The notes below the pieces were generated by a model that was given only the letters and a program-made list of their open reading frames with translations, made no database searches and was not told the DNA's origin. Of a stretch of DNA of 64,000 bases, positions 8,092-15,418 are shown piece by piece. The translations under genes were made by a program, and so were the position numbers. Each line of letters begins with the position of its first letter. Position 1 is the first letter of the stretch. The DNA is from JANWYT01 sp034432435 (GTDB lineage Bacteria; Chloroflexota; Anaerolineae; Aggregatilineales; Phototrophicaceae), in NCBI GenBank assembly GCA_034432435.1, contig DAOUBS010000004.1, positions 1 to 64,000 on the forward strand. Direction: 5' to 3'.

Positions 8092-8997
8092 TCACCGATA
8101 CTGCGACGGGTCGAGCGCGTCGCGCAGCCCATCCCCGATGAAGTTGAAGCCCAGCACCGTAATCATGATCGTTAGGCCGGGGAAGATCGCATACCACCAA
8201 GCGTTGCTGGTGAAGTTGCGCCCCGTTGAGATCATCGTCCCCCAGCTTGGGTTGGGGATCTGAACGCCGAGGCCGATGAAGCTCAGGCTGGACTCAGCGA
8301 GGATCGCCCCTGCAATGCCGAGCGACGCCAGCACCAGTGAGGGCGCGACCGCGTTCGGCAGCAGGTGGCGTAACATGATGCGCAGCGCAGACGCCCCCAT
8401 CGCGCGCGCCGCCAGCACATACTCACGCTCTTTCAGCGAAAGCACCTGCGCGCGCATCATCCGCGCGTCGCTCGGCCAGCCGATCAACCCTAGCGCAACG
8501 AAGATGCTGATCGGGTTCGCGCCGAGGATCGACACCCAGACGATCAAAAACATCAGGCCTGGAATGGCGAAGAAGGCGTCCGTGATGCGCATGATGACGT
8601 CGTCCAGCCAGCCCCCGTACCACCCGGATATCAGCCCCAGCGTGAGGCCGATGCTGATCGCCACGCCCTGCGCCACAAAGGCGATCACCAGCGAGATCTG
8701 CGCGCCGTACAACAGACGGCTGAAGATGTCACGCCCGAACTCATCCGTGCCGAGCGGGTATTGCAGGCTGGGCGGCGTGAGGCGATCTGCGGGGTTGATG
8801 CGGTTGGGTGGGTGCGGCGCGATGACCGGCGCGAAGACCGCGCAGGTCACCATCGTCAGCACGATGACCATCCCTAGCACGGCGATCCGATTGCGCAAGA
8901 ACGCGCGCACAAAGCGCTGTTGGTTGCTGCGGGCGATGGGCACAATCTGCGCGACTGGGGTGAGGTTGGCCGGTGTGTTGGAAGCAGTTGAGTTCAT
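8092..8997 (-). CDS. Peptide/nickel-type ABC transporter permease, DppC family
   Basis: About 301 residues with six predicted membrane segments and the family's N-terminal element (PLGTDEFGRDIFSRLLYG). The EAA loop that contacts the ATPase is intact (EYVLAARAMGASALRIMLRH). It partners the DppB-type permease just upstream. ATG 8997 is chosen because AGGGG lies five bases before it; a GTG two codons earlier is possible. No ATPase gene is in this operon, so the ATPase must be supplied from elsewhere. The exact substrate is unknown. Confidence 0.93.
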   Translation of the reverse strand: MNSTASNTPANLTPVAQIVPIARSNQQRFVRAFLRNRIAVLGMVIVLTMVTCAVFAPVIAPHPPNRINPADRLTPPSLQYPLGTDEFGRDIFSRLLYGAQISLVIAFVAQGVAISIGLTLGLISGWYGGWLDDVIMRITDAFFAIPGLMFLIVWVSILGANPISIFVALGLIGWPSDARMMRAQVLSLKEREYVLAARAMGASALRIMLRHLLPNAVAPSLVLASLGIAGAILAESSLSFIGLGVQIPNPSWGTMISTGRNFTSNAWWYAIFPGLTIMITVLGFNFIGDGLRDALDPSQYR

Positions 8998-9005
8998 ACG
9001 CACCC

Positions 9006-9950
9006 CTAGCTGTAACGAATGCGCGGGTCAATGAGAGCGTAGATCAAATCGGTGATGAGGTTGGCAACCATGAACGTGAGCGCCCCCATCGTTAATACGC
9101 CGAGGATGACTGGCGTATCGAGCCGCTGGATGGCGGTTACGATCACGCGGCCCAGCCCGGGCCAGTTGAAGATCGTCTCTGTGACGAGCGCGCCGCCCAT
9201 AATGCCGCCGAACTGCAAGCCGACGATCGTCACAATCGGCAGCATGGCGTTGCGCATGTGGTGGCGGAACAAGACAATGTGGTTCGTCAGCCCTTTGGCG
9301 CGCGCCGTCTTGAGGTAGTCCTGCCCCTTCACCTCCAACATCGAGGTGCGGGTGATGCGCGCCACGACCGCCGATAGGTTCGTCCCAAGCACGAGCGACG
9401 GCAGCACCATGTACCACGGATCGCCATCGCCGAAGCCCGCCACAGGGAAGATCTTGATGCCGGTCGTGCTCTGCGTCAGCAAGAGCTGGGCCATCAATCC
9501 CTGCCAAAAGACGGGCATCGACAGGCCAATCAAGGCGATGACCATCAGCGTATGATCGAGCCATGAGTACTGCCGCAGCGCCGAGATGACCCCCGCCGGG
9601 ATGCCGATCAGCAGCCCAACAGCAATCCCGCCTAGCATCAGCTGCAGCGTACGCGGCAGCCGATAGCCGATGATGTCGATGACGGGCTGCCGTTCGATAT
9701 AGGAACGGCCTAGATCTAGGCGCAGCATGCGGCCCAAGTGGTCGAAATACTGCACGAGGAAGGGGCGGTTGATCCCGAGTTCTTCTTCCAGCCGCGCAAT
9801 GGTGGCTGGGTCGAGCCGATTGTATTCCTCGCCGAGCGTTGCCTTGAGCGGGTCGCCGGGCATCAGATATCGCAGCACGAAGATGACAGTGAAGATGATG
9901 AGCAGCGTTGGGATCATCTGCAAGACCCGCCGCGCGATGTATTTAGTCAC
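9006..9950 (-). CDS. Peptide/nickel-type ABC transporter permease, DppB family
   Basis: A 314-residue integral membrane permease. The N-terminal TKYIARRVLQMIPTLLIIF segment and the EAA loop (YLKTARAKGLTNHIVLFRH) are diagnostic of DppB. It starts with GTG after AAGGAAA. It lies between the binding protein (upstream) and DppC (eight bases downstream), so the operon order is binding protein, DppB, DppC. Confidence 0.93.
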   Translation of the reverse strand: MTKYIARRVLQMIPTLLIIFTVIFVLRYLMPGDPLKATLGEEYNRLDPATIARLEEELGINRPFLVQYFDHLGRMLRLDLGRSYIERQPVIDIIGYRLPRTLQLMLGGIAVGLLIGIPAGVISALRQYSWLDHTLMVIALIGLSMPVFWQGLMAQLLLTQSTTGIKIFPVAGFGDGDPWYMVLPSLVLGTNLSAVVARITRTSMLEVKGQDYLKTARAKGLTNHIVLFRHHMRNAMLPIVTIVGLQFGGIMGGALVTETIFNWPGLGRVIVTAIQRLDTPVILGVLTMGALTFMVANLITDLIYALIDPRIRYS

Positions 9951-10031
9951 GTCTGTTTCCTTGCCGCTGTGCGACGGGGGACAGCCACCGCGGCTGCCCC
10001 CCGTGTGTGGTCATGGAACGCGCGGCAGCGC

Positions 10032-11624
10032 TCAGCGGTTGATCGACACGAACTTCAACCGCGCCGTGTGCGTGCCACCGCCGCCAGGCTCGAAGCCCTC
10101 AATGTAAGGTTTCTGGAGCCACAGCACCTTGCTGTAAGCGGATGGGATCATCGGCACGTCGGCCATCACGAGGTCGTGCGCCTGCTGGTAGAGCGCCTCG
10201 CGGGCGGCTTCATCCATCTCGACGCGGGCAGCGCGCAGCAGCTCGTTGACGGCAGGGTTGTTGTAGCGCATCGAGCCGCGCCCTTCTAAAATCAGGAAGT
10301 CGAACACGTCGGACGGGTCAACGAGGCCCGCCGCCCAACCGTTGATAAAGATCATCGCGTCGTCTTGCACGATGCTGTTCCAGTAAGTGCTGCCGTCCTG
10401 AACGTCGAACACGACTTTTACGCCCAGCGACTCCAGCGCTTGCTGCCAGAGGACAACCTGCGGCTCAGTGGCGATGGATGCCAAGAGGCTGATCTTCACC
10501 TCGGGCATGCCCTCGCCGTTGGGGAAGCCCGCTTCAGCCAGCAGCTCGGCGGCTCGTTCGAGGTCAAACGGATAGGTCACCCCTGGGGTAGAAGCTGGCA
10601 TCGACGGCGGCAGAATGCCCAACGTCGCCGGGAAGCGCGCCCCCTCGGCCAGAACGTCCCACGCAGTGACGGTGTCGAGCGCGTGGGCGAACGCTTGGCG
10701 CACGAGCGGATTTTCTGCGAAGAAGCCGTTGTTCATGTTGAAGCCCCAGTAGCGCAGGTGCAGGCCGGGCTTCTCGTTGAATTCGTTCGGGAACTCGGCT
10801 TTGATGGCGTTCAACTGGCCAGATGGGAAGGCGAACAGGAAGTCAAGGTTGCCCTCGCGGTAGTCGAGCAGCGCCGTGTTGGGGTCAGGGTAGTTGATGA
10901 AGCGAACTTCATCCACTAGCGGCAGGCCTTCCTCGTAGTAGTCGGGGTTGCGCTCTAGCACGAGGCGATCCTCGCGCAGCCACTCTACGAATTGGAAGGG
11001 GCCAGTGCCGACTGGCGTGCTGTTGAAGGCGTCGCCTAGCAGCTCGTAAGCCTCAGGCGAGGTGATGGCGATCATGCCATTGACGGCAAACAGGCGGTCC
11101 GGCTGCTCAAGGGTGATCTTGAAGGTGTAGTCGTCCACGACCTCCAACCCCTCGACTGTGTCAGATTCGCCGGCGGTGTAGGCCGCTGCGCCCAAGATAG
11201 CATCCAGCGTGCCCGCTTGGACGGAGATCCCCTCGTCACCGCTGAGGGCGGTCAAGTAGTTCCACAGGATGTCTTCAGCAGTGACCTCGCGTTTTTCGAG
11301 CGGGACGCCGTCGAGGTTGTGGAAGAGCACGCCGCGGCGCAAGTTGAAGGTGTACACCTGACGGCCAGCTTCATCTTCTGTGATGGTGTAGCTCTCGGCA
11401 AGCTGCGGCACGATGTCGCCTGTGCGCGGGTCGTAGCCCAGCAGCCCCTCGTAAACGTTCGACAGGATGCGCGAGATGGCGATGGTGTCCGCCGTGAACG
11501 GGTTGAGGTGTTCAGGGTCGATGTTGATCGGATAGCGCAACACCTTTGCGGATTGCGCCATGACGTTGGTGGACAGGACAACCGCCAGCAGCAGCACCCA
11601 GAGTTTGATGAATGTGTTCCGCAT
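10032..11624 (-). CDS. Family 5 extracellular solute-binding protein
   Basis: A 530-residue SBP_bac_5 (DppA/OppA-type) binding protein. The first ~24 residues form a signal peptide ending at MAQ. The family core shows LNPFTADTIAISRILSNVYEGL and the YTFNLRRGVLFHN strand. It has no lipobox cysteine, so anchoring is unclear. GAGGAG lies seven bases before the ATG. It is the first gene of the transporter operon, with an 81-base gap before DppB. Substrates of this family include peptides, nickel and sugars; specificity is not readable here. Confidence 0.92.
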   Translation of the reverse strand: MRNTFIKLWVLLLAVVLSTNVMAQSAKVLRYPINIDPEHLNPFTADTIAISRILSNVYEGLLGYDPRTGDIVPQLAESYTITEDEAGRQVYTFNLRRGVLFHNLDGVPLEKREVTAEDILWNYLTALSGDEGISVQAGTLDAILGAAAYTAGESDTVEGLEVVDDYTFKITLEQPDRLFAVNGMIAITSPEAYELLGDAFNSTPVGTGPFQFVEWLREDRLVLERNPDYYEEGLPLVDEVRFINYPDPNTALLDYREGNLDFLFAFPSGQLNAIKAEFPNEFNEKPGLHLRYWGFNMNNGFFAENPLVRQAFAHALDTVTAWDVLAEGARFPATLGILPPSMPASTPGVTYPFDLERAAELLAEAGFPNGEGMPEVKISLLASIATEPQVVLWQQALESLGVKVVFDVQDGSTYWNSIVQDDAMIFINGWAAGLVDPSDVFDFLILEGRGSMRYNNPAVNELLRAARVEMDEAAREALYQQAHDLVMADVPMIPSAYSKVLWLQKPYIEGFEPGGGGTHTARLKFVSINR

Positions 11625-11786
11625 CGTTCACTCCTCACTAAAAACGAATTACGTGATACTGAAGTTGTTTTCTGCTATTTTATAGAAGTCTGTAGCCAGA
11701 CCACTAGGGATTTTATAACTTGACTTTGCCAATAGGTGCAAATTTTGGTTTGACTGAAATTGAGCACGTTCAGGTGGCGCGCCCCA

Positions 11787-11808
11787 ACCGAGTGCTTCAG
11801 CGCTCGGT
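11787..11808. repeat. REP-like palindrome, family A copy 1
   Basis: A 22-base near-perfect palindrome: arms ACCGAGTGCT and AGCGCTCGGT around TC. The same element recurs at 41542-41563 and 52181-52202 with one or two base changes. It lies in the 267-base spacer between the transporter operon and the deiminase-like gene. Confidence 0.8.
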
Positions 11809-11847
11809 GTGTTTGTCTTTGGACACTCCCAATTCTTGGCGGGGGCG

Positions 11848-11856
11848 TGCCATAAT
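11848..11856 (+). promoter_or_regulatory. Extended -10 promoter of the deiminase-like gene
   Basis: TGCCATAAT is a TGn-extended -10 with five of six matches in the hexamer, 35 bases before the ATG at 11892. That ATG has no Shine-Dalgarno, so a short leader is expected. Confidence 0.4.
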
Positions 11857-11891
11857 GAACTGAACTGAATCGACGCATTGAGCACCCATCG

Positions 11892-13142
11892 ATGAACTTC
11901 CCGCTTCACTTTGATCCGATCCTCTACCCTGTCTGGCGGCGGCAGATGCCCACGCCGCTCAAACGAGCGCTCATGCCCGTTTTCCGCCGCTGGTTGGCCG
12001 CTGACGCCGACCTGACCCCACCGACAAGCGCGCAGGCGATGGCGGGGTGGCTGCGCCGCTGGAAGCTGCTGGACGGCACACCGAACGAGATTGCTGCCCA
12101 GCTGGGGGCGCTTACGCCCGTGACGGCTGCGCTGAGCCAAGCTGACCCTGCCCCCTACGACGGCGCGCCGCTGCGCCTGCCCGCCCAGTGGGAACCTGCT
12201 GAGCGCGTGCTGCTGCGTTGGGGCGTCGTGTATCCGTGGGCGTGGCCGATGTTCGCACAGATCGTTCACGCGCTGCTGCCGGTGGTCAAGGTGGAGGTGG
12301 TCGTGCCGTCGCAGTGGTGGGCGCGGGCCGTGCTGGCCTACCTGCAGCTGACCGATGGTGCGCCCCACGTGTGCTTCCTCATCACGCCGACGGACGACAT
12401 CTGGATCCGCGACTATGGGCCGCTCAGTGGGCGCACTACCGACGGCCAGCCCGTCCTCGTGGATATGATCTACCGCCCGCTGCCGCGCTACCCTCAAACT
12501 GCCGACGATGGCTTCAATCGGCGCTATGCGGCGCATCACCGCCTGCCGCTAGCGCATCTGCCGCTGCACTTCGAGGGTGGCAACCTGTGGTCAGATGGGC
12601 AGGGGACGCTCATCACCACCGACCACGCGCTGAGCGCCAACCGCCGCAACGGTCAGCGCGCCCTCACCCCAGATGAGCTGCTGAGCGCGCTGCGCCGCGT
12701 CTTGGCGGTCGAGAAGCTCCTCATCACGCCGCGTATGCGCCTCGAGGAAACCGGCCACGTCGATCTCGTCGCTAAGCTGGCCGACGCGACAACGGTGCTC
12801 GTCACCGCGCCAGATCGCCTCAGCGCGGCCAACCTCAAAGCCGCCGAGCAAACCTTCCGCCAACAGACAAACGCCCGCGGTCAGCGCTACGACGTGCGCT
12901 TGCTGCCGACGCCGCCGCTCTACCTCAACTGGTTCGTGTACCCGATTCGGCGCGGCTACACCAACGCGCTCACGGTCAACGGGCGCGTGTTGGTTCCCAC
13001 TTACGGACTGCCCAGTGACGACGTGGCGCTGCGGGTATACGCCGACGCGATGCCCCAGCACACTGTCATCCCCATTGACAGCCGCATCGGGATCAACGGC
13101 GGCGGCGCGGTTCACTGCATGACGCGGGAGATTTTCGCGTGA
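11892..13142 (+). CDS. Agmatine deiminase / peptidylarginine deiminase family protein
   Basis: A 416-residue guanidino-group-modifying enzyme. The full active-site set is present: TDDIWIRDYGP at 167-177, FEGGN at 227-231, GHVD at 288-291 and the nucleophile in GGGAVHCMT (Cys409). These match the PAD_porph family, which converts agmatine to N-carbamoylputrescine or citrullinates arginine. The first ~95 residues are an extra N-terminal segment ahead of the usual start of the fold. No polyamine genes are adjacent, so the substrate is inferred at family level only. Confidence 0.88.
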   Translation: MNFPLHFDPILYPVWRRQMPTPLKRALMPVFRRWLAADADLTPPTSAQAMAGWLRRWKLLDGTPNEIAAQLGALTPVTAALSQADPAPYDGAPLRLPAQWEPAERVLLRWGVVYPWAWPMFAQIVHALLPVVKVEVVVPSQWWARAVLAYLQLTDGAPHVCFLITPTDDIWIRDYGPLSGRTTDGQPVLVDMIYRPLPRYPQTADDGFNRRYAAHHRLPLAHLPLHFEGGNLWSDGQGTLITTDHALSANRRNGQRALTPDELLSALRRVLAVEKLLITPRMRLEETGHVDLVAKLADATTVLVTAPDRLSAANLKAAEQTFRQQTNARGQRYDVRLLPTPPLYLNWFVYPIRRGYTNALTVNGRVLVPTYGLPSDDVALRVYADAMPQHTVIPIDSRIGINGGGAVHCMTREIFA

Positions 13143-13298
13143 CTACGGGGGGATTCATGGGTGAGGCATTCATCGTCACACCGAGCGCTCAAGCACGCGG
13201 CTCGGGCACGGGGGCTTCTAGCAGCGCTTCGTGTCGATCTGTCGAGTTTAGCCCCGCCTCGACAACAGCACCCTCTCCTAAAGCGCCGTGTGATTTGC

Positions 13299-13304
13299 TA
13301 CAAT
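13299..13304 (+). promoter_or_regulatory. -10 box upstream of the Nif11-like gene
   Basis: TACAAT, 44 bases before the ATG at 13348. The -35 is not convincing. Confidence 0.4.
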
Positions 13305-13347
13305 CTGATGTGTGCTGTGTCTAGTTCAACCTTGTGGAGAGCTTGCG

Positions 13348-13581
13348 ATGTCGGTGATGGCCGCTTTGAAATTCCTAGAACGTGTCGAACGCGAAGAAAC
13401 CCTGCGCACGCAGCTTTACGTCAGTCGCGCCGACGATCTGCCGCGGTTGCTGCAATTTGCGCACGGCAAAGGCTTCATCCTAACCGAGGACGACCTCAAA
13501 GAGGCGCTCAACACCTACAAGCCCAAGTTCCCCACCGGCAGCATTGAGCTGCTGAAGCAGTTGGCAGCCCAGAACGACTAG
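13348..13581 (+). CDS. Nif11-like small protein
   Basis: A 77-residue protein. The pattern ALKFLERVEREETLRTQL, then LLQFAHGKGF and LTEDDLKEAL matches the Nif11 domain, which serves as leader peptide in some ribosomally made natural-product precursors and also occurs as a stand-alone domain. There is no Gly-Gly cleavage site and no Cys/Ser/Thr-rich core, and no modification enzyme or exporter gene is nearby, so a stand-alone role is more likely. GGAGA lies seven bases before ATG 13348, which decides the start over an upstream in-frame ATG-less extension. Confidence 0.75.
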   Translation: MSVMAALKFLERVEREETLRTQLYVSRADDLPRLLQFAHGKGFILTEDDLKEALNTYKPKFPTGSIELLKQLAAQND

Positions 13582-13681
13582 GCGCGTTCACCCATCGGTT
13601 GTGGGGCAAATCCAACTTTTGTCACACGGTAAACCCGCCCGCAGACCGTATACTCTGGCAAATAGCCTGTGAGTCCCTTGC

Positions 13682-14431
13682 ATGTCGATTGATTGGTGTA
13701 GTGTTCCTTGTTTTGCGGGCGTGGCCCCAGCGGTGCTGCGCCGTCTTGACGAAGCTGCCCACAAGCACACCTACCAAGCGGGCGCGACTATCTTCGCGGA
13801 GGGCGAGCCGTGCGCGGGCTTCCACGTCGTGACGGAAGGCATGGTGCGCATCTACCGCATCAGCCCCGAAGGCCGCATGCACACCCTGAGCCTGCTGCGC
13901 CCGCTGGCCACGTTCAACGAGGTGAGCGCAGTCGATGGTCGTGTCAACCCCTACAGCGCGACCGCCCTCACCCAGACAAAGGTGTTTCGCATCGCCCATG
14001 AGCCGTTTATGGAGCTGCTGCACCAAAACCCGGACCTGCTGCGCAGCTATCTGCAAGCGCTAGCGCAGGTCAGCCGCGAGTACATCGAACGGCTGGAGGA
14101 TATGACCTTCCGCACGATCCCCTCGCGCCTCGCCAAGCTCTTCCTGCACGAGAGCACCTACGCTATCGCCGACATGCCCAGCAAGCTCAGCCAAGAGGAC
14201 TTGGCCTCGATCTTGGGGACGACGCGTGAGGTCGTCGGGCGGGCGATGCGCGGCCTGTTCAACGCCGGGCTGCTCCAAAGGCGAGGCCGTGAGGTCTACA
14301 TCACGGACCGCGACGGGCTGGCCTATCTGGCCGAGACCAACGAGATGCCCGAAAGGGCGCTTACGCCCCTCATGCCCGCTGCGCGCAAGCCGCGCAAGGC
14401 GGCCTCCTTTAAACGGAGACCGTCCTCATGA
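13682..14431 (+). CDS. CRP/FNR-family transcriptional regulator
   Basis: A 249-residue regulator. The N-terminal cyclic-nucleotide-binding-like barrel spans ~5-120 (FAEGEPCAGFHVVTEGMVRI). The dimer helix follows (~125-150). The C-terminal winged helix contains LSQEDLASILGTTREVVGRAMRGL, the recognition helix-turn-helix. The [4Fe-4S] cysteine pattern of FNR is not apparent (Cys6, Cys10 and one in the barrel), and the effector is unknown. A basic tail of ~30 residues follows the domain. Its stop overlaps the pfkB start (ATGA), so it may control carbon use. Confidence 0.92.
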   Translation: MSIDWCSVPCFAGVAPAVLRRLDEAAHKHTYQAGATIFAEGEPCAGFHVVTEGMVRIYRISPEGRMHTLSLLRPLATFNEVSAVDGRVNPYSATALTQTKVFRIAHEPFMELLHQNPDLLRSYLQALAQVSREYIERLEDMTFRTIPSRLAKLFLHESTYAIADMPSKLSQEDLASILGTTREVVGRAMRGLFNAGLLQRRGREVYITDRDGLAYLAETNEMPERALTPLMPAARKPRKAASFKRRPSS

Positions 14432-15363
14432 AGAAGATCGTTAGCCTGACGCTTAACCCCAGCCTTGACAAGAGCACCGCCGTCGACACTGTCGCCAGCG
14501 AGATCAAGCTGCGCTGTGACGCGCCTAAAGTTGACCCAGGCGGCGGCGGGGTCAACGTGTCGCGGGCGATCCACAAACTAGGCGGCGAATCCATCGCGGT
14601 GTTGAGCGTGGGCGGCTGCACCGGCGAGACGCTGGCGCGGCTGCTGCAAGCCGAGGGGTTGATGGTGCGCAGCGTGCCCGTTGCCGCTGACACGCGCGAG
14701 AGCTTCGTGGTCTTCGAGCGCAGCAGCACTCTGCAATTTCGCTTCGGCATGCCCGGCGAGCCGCTGCAGCCCGCCGAATGGCAAGCGCTGATCGACGCGG
14801 CCTTTGCCGAGCAGCCCGATTACCTGGTGGCCAGCGGCAGCGTGCCGCCCGGCGTGCCCGAGGACATCTACGCGCAGATCGCGCAGCGGGCGCAGGCGGC
14901 CGGCGTGCGCCTGATCGTCGACACGTCCGGCGCGGCACTGGCCGCCATGACCGGCGCGGGCGTCTACCTGCTCAAGCCCAACCTGAACGAGTTGGAGATC
15001 CTCTCTGGCGAGAAGTTCAGCGGCGAGGAGCAAATGCTAGCGGCGGCGCGCCGCATGATCGCCCAACAGATGGCGCAGGTGCTGGTTGTCAGCTTGGGCG
15101 CGGCGGGCGCGGCGCTCGTCACCACAGATGACTTCGTCGAGATGAAGCCGCCTGTTGTGCCGATTCAGAGCAAGGTTGGGGCGGGCGACAGCATGGTAGG
15201 CGGCTTGGTGCTGGCGCTGGCGCGCGGCTGGTCGCTGCGGGATGCGGTGCGCTACGGGATCGCCGCGGGCAGCGCCGCCGTCATGACCCCCGGCACAGAG
15301 CTGTGCCGCCGTGAGGACGCAGAGGCCATCTACCCACGCGTGAAGGTGCTGCAACCGGCGTGA
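14428..15363 (+). CDS. pfkB: 6-phosphofructokinase 2 (PfkB family)
   Basis: A 311-residue ribokinase-fold sugar-phosphate kinase. It aligns closely in pattern to E. coli Pfk-2: TLNPSLDKS, KLRCDAPKVDPGGGGVNVSRAI near the start, SGSVPPGV mid-protein, KPNLNELE, and the anion hole/catalytic base motif VGAGDSMVGG near residue 250. It phosphorylates fructose 6-phosphate to the 1,6-bisphosphate in glycolysis; tagatose 6-phosphate or fructose 1-phosphate use is possible in this family. It is translationally coupled to the CRP-family gene. Confidence 0.9.
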   Translation: MKKIVSLTLNPSLDKSTAVDTVASEIKLRCDAPKVDPGGGGVNVSRAIHKLGGESIAVLSVGGCTGETLARLLQAEGLMVRSVPVAADTRESFVVFERSSTLQFRFGMPGEPLQPAEWQALIDAAFAEQPDYLVASGSVPPGVPEDIYAQIAQRAQAAGVRLIVDTSGAALAAMTGAGVYLLKPNLNELEILSGEKFSGEEQMLAAARRMIAQQMAQVLVVSLGAAGAALVTTDDFVEMKPPVVPIQSKVGAGDSMVGGLVLALARGWSLRDAVRYGIAAGSAAVMTPGTELCRREDAEAIYPRVKVLQPA

Positions 15364-15418
15364 TCAGCGCTGAGTGCGCGGCACGTTGGCGGGATATGCC
15401 TTAAAAAAGGCGCGCGTT

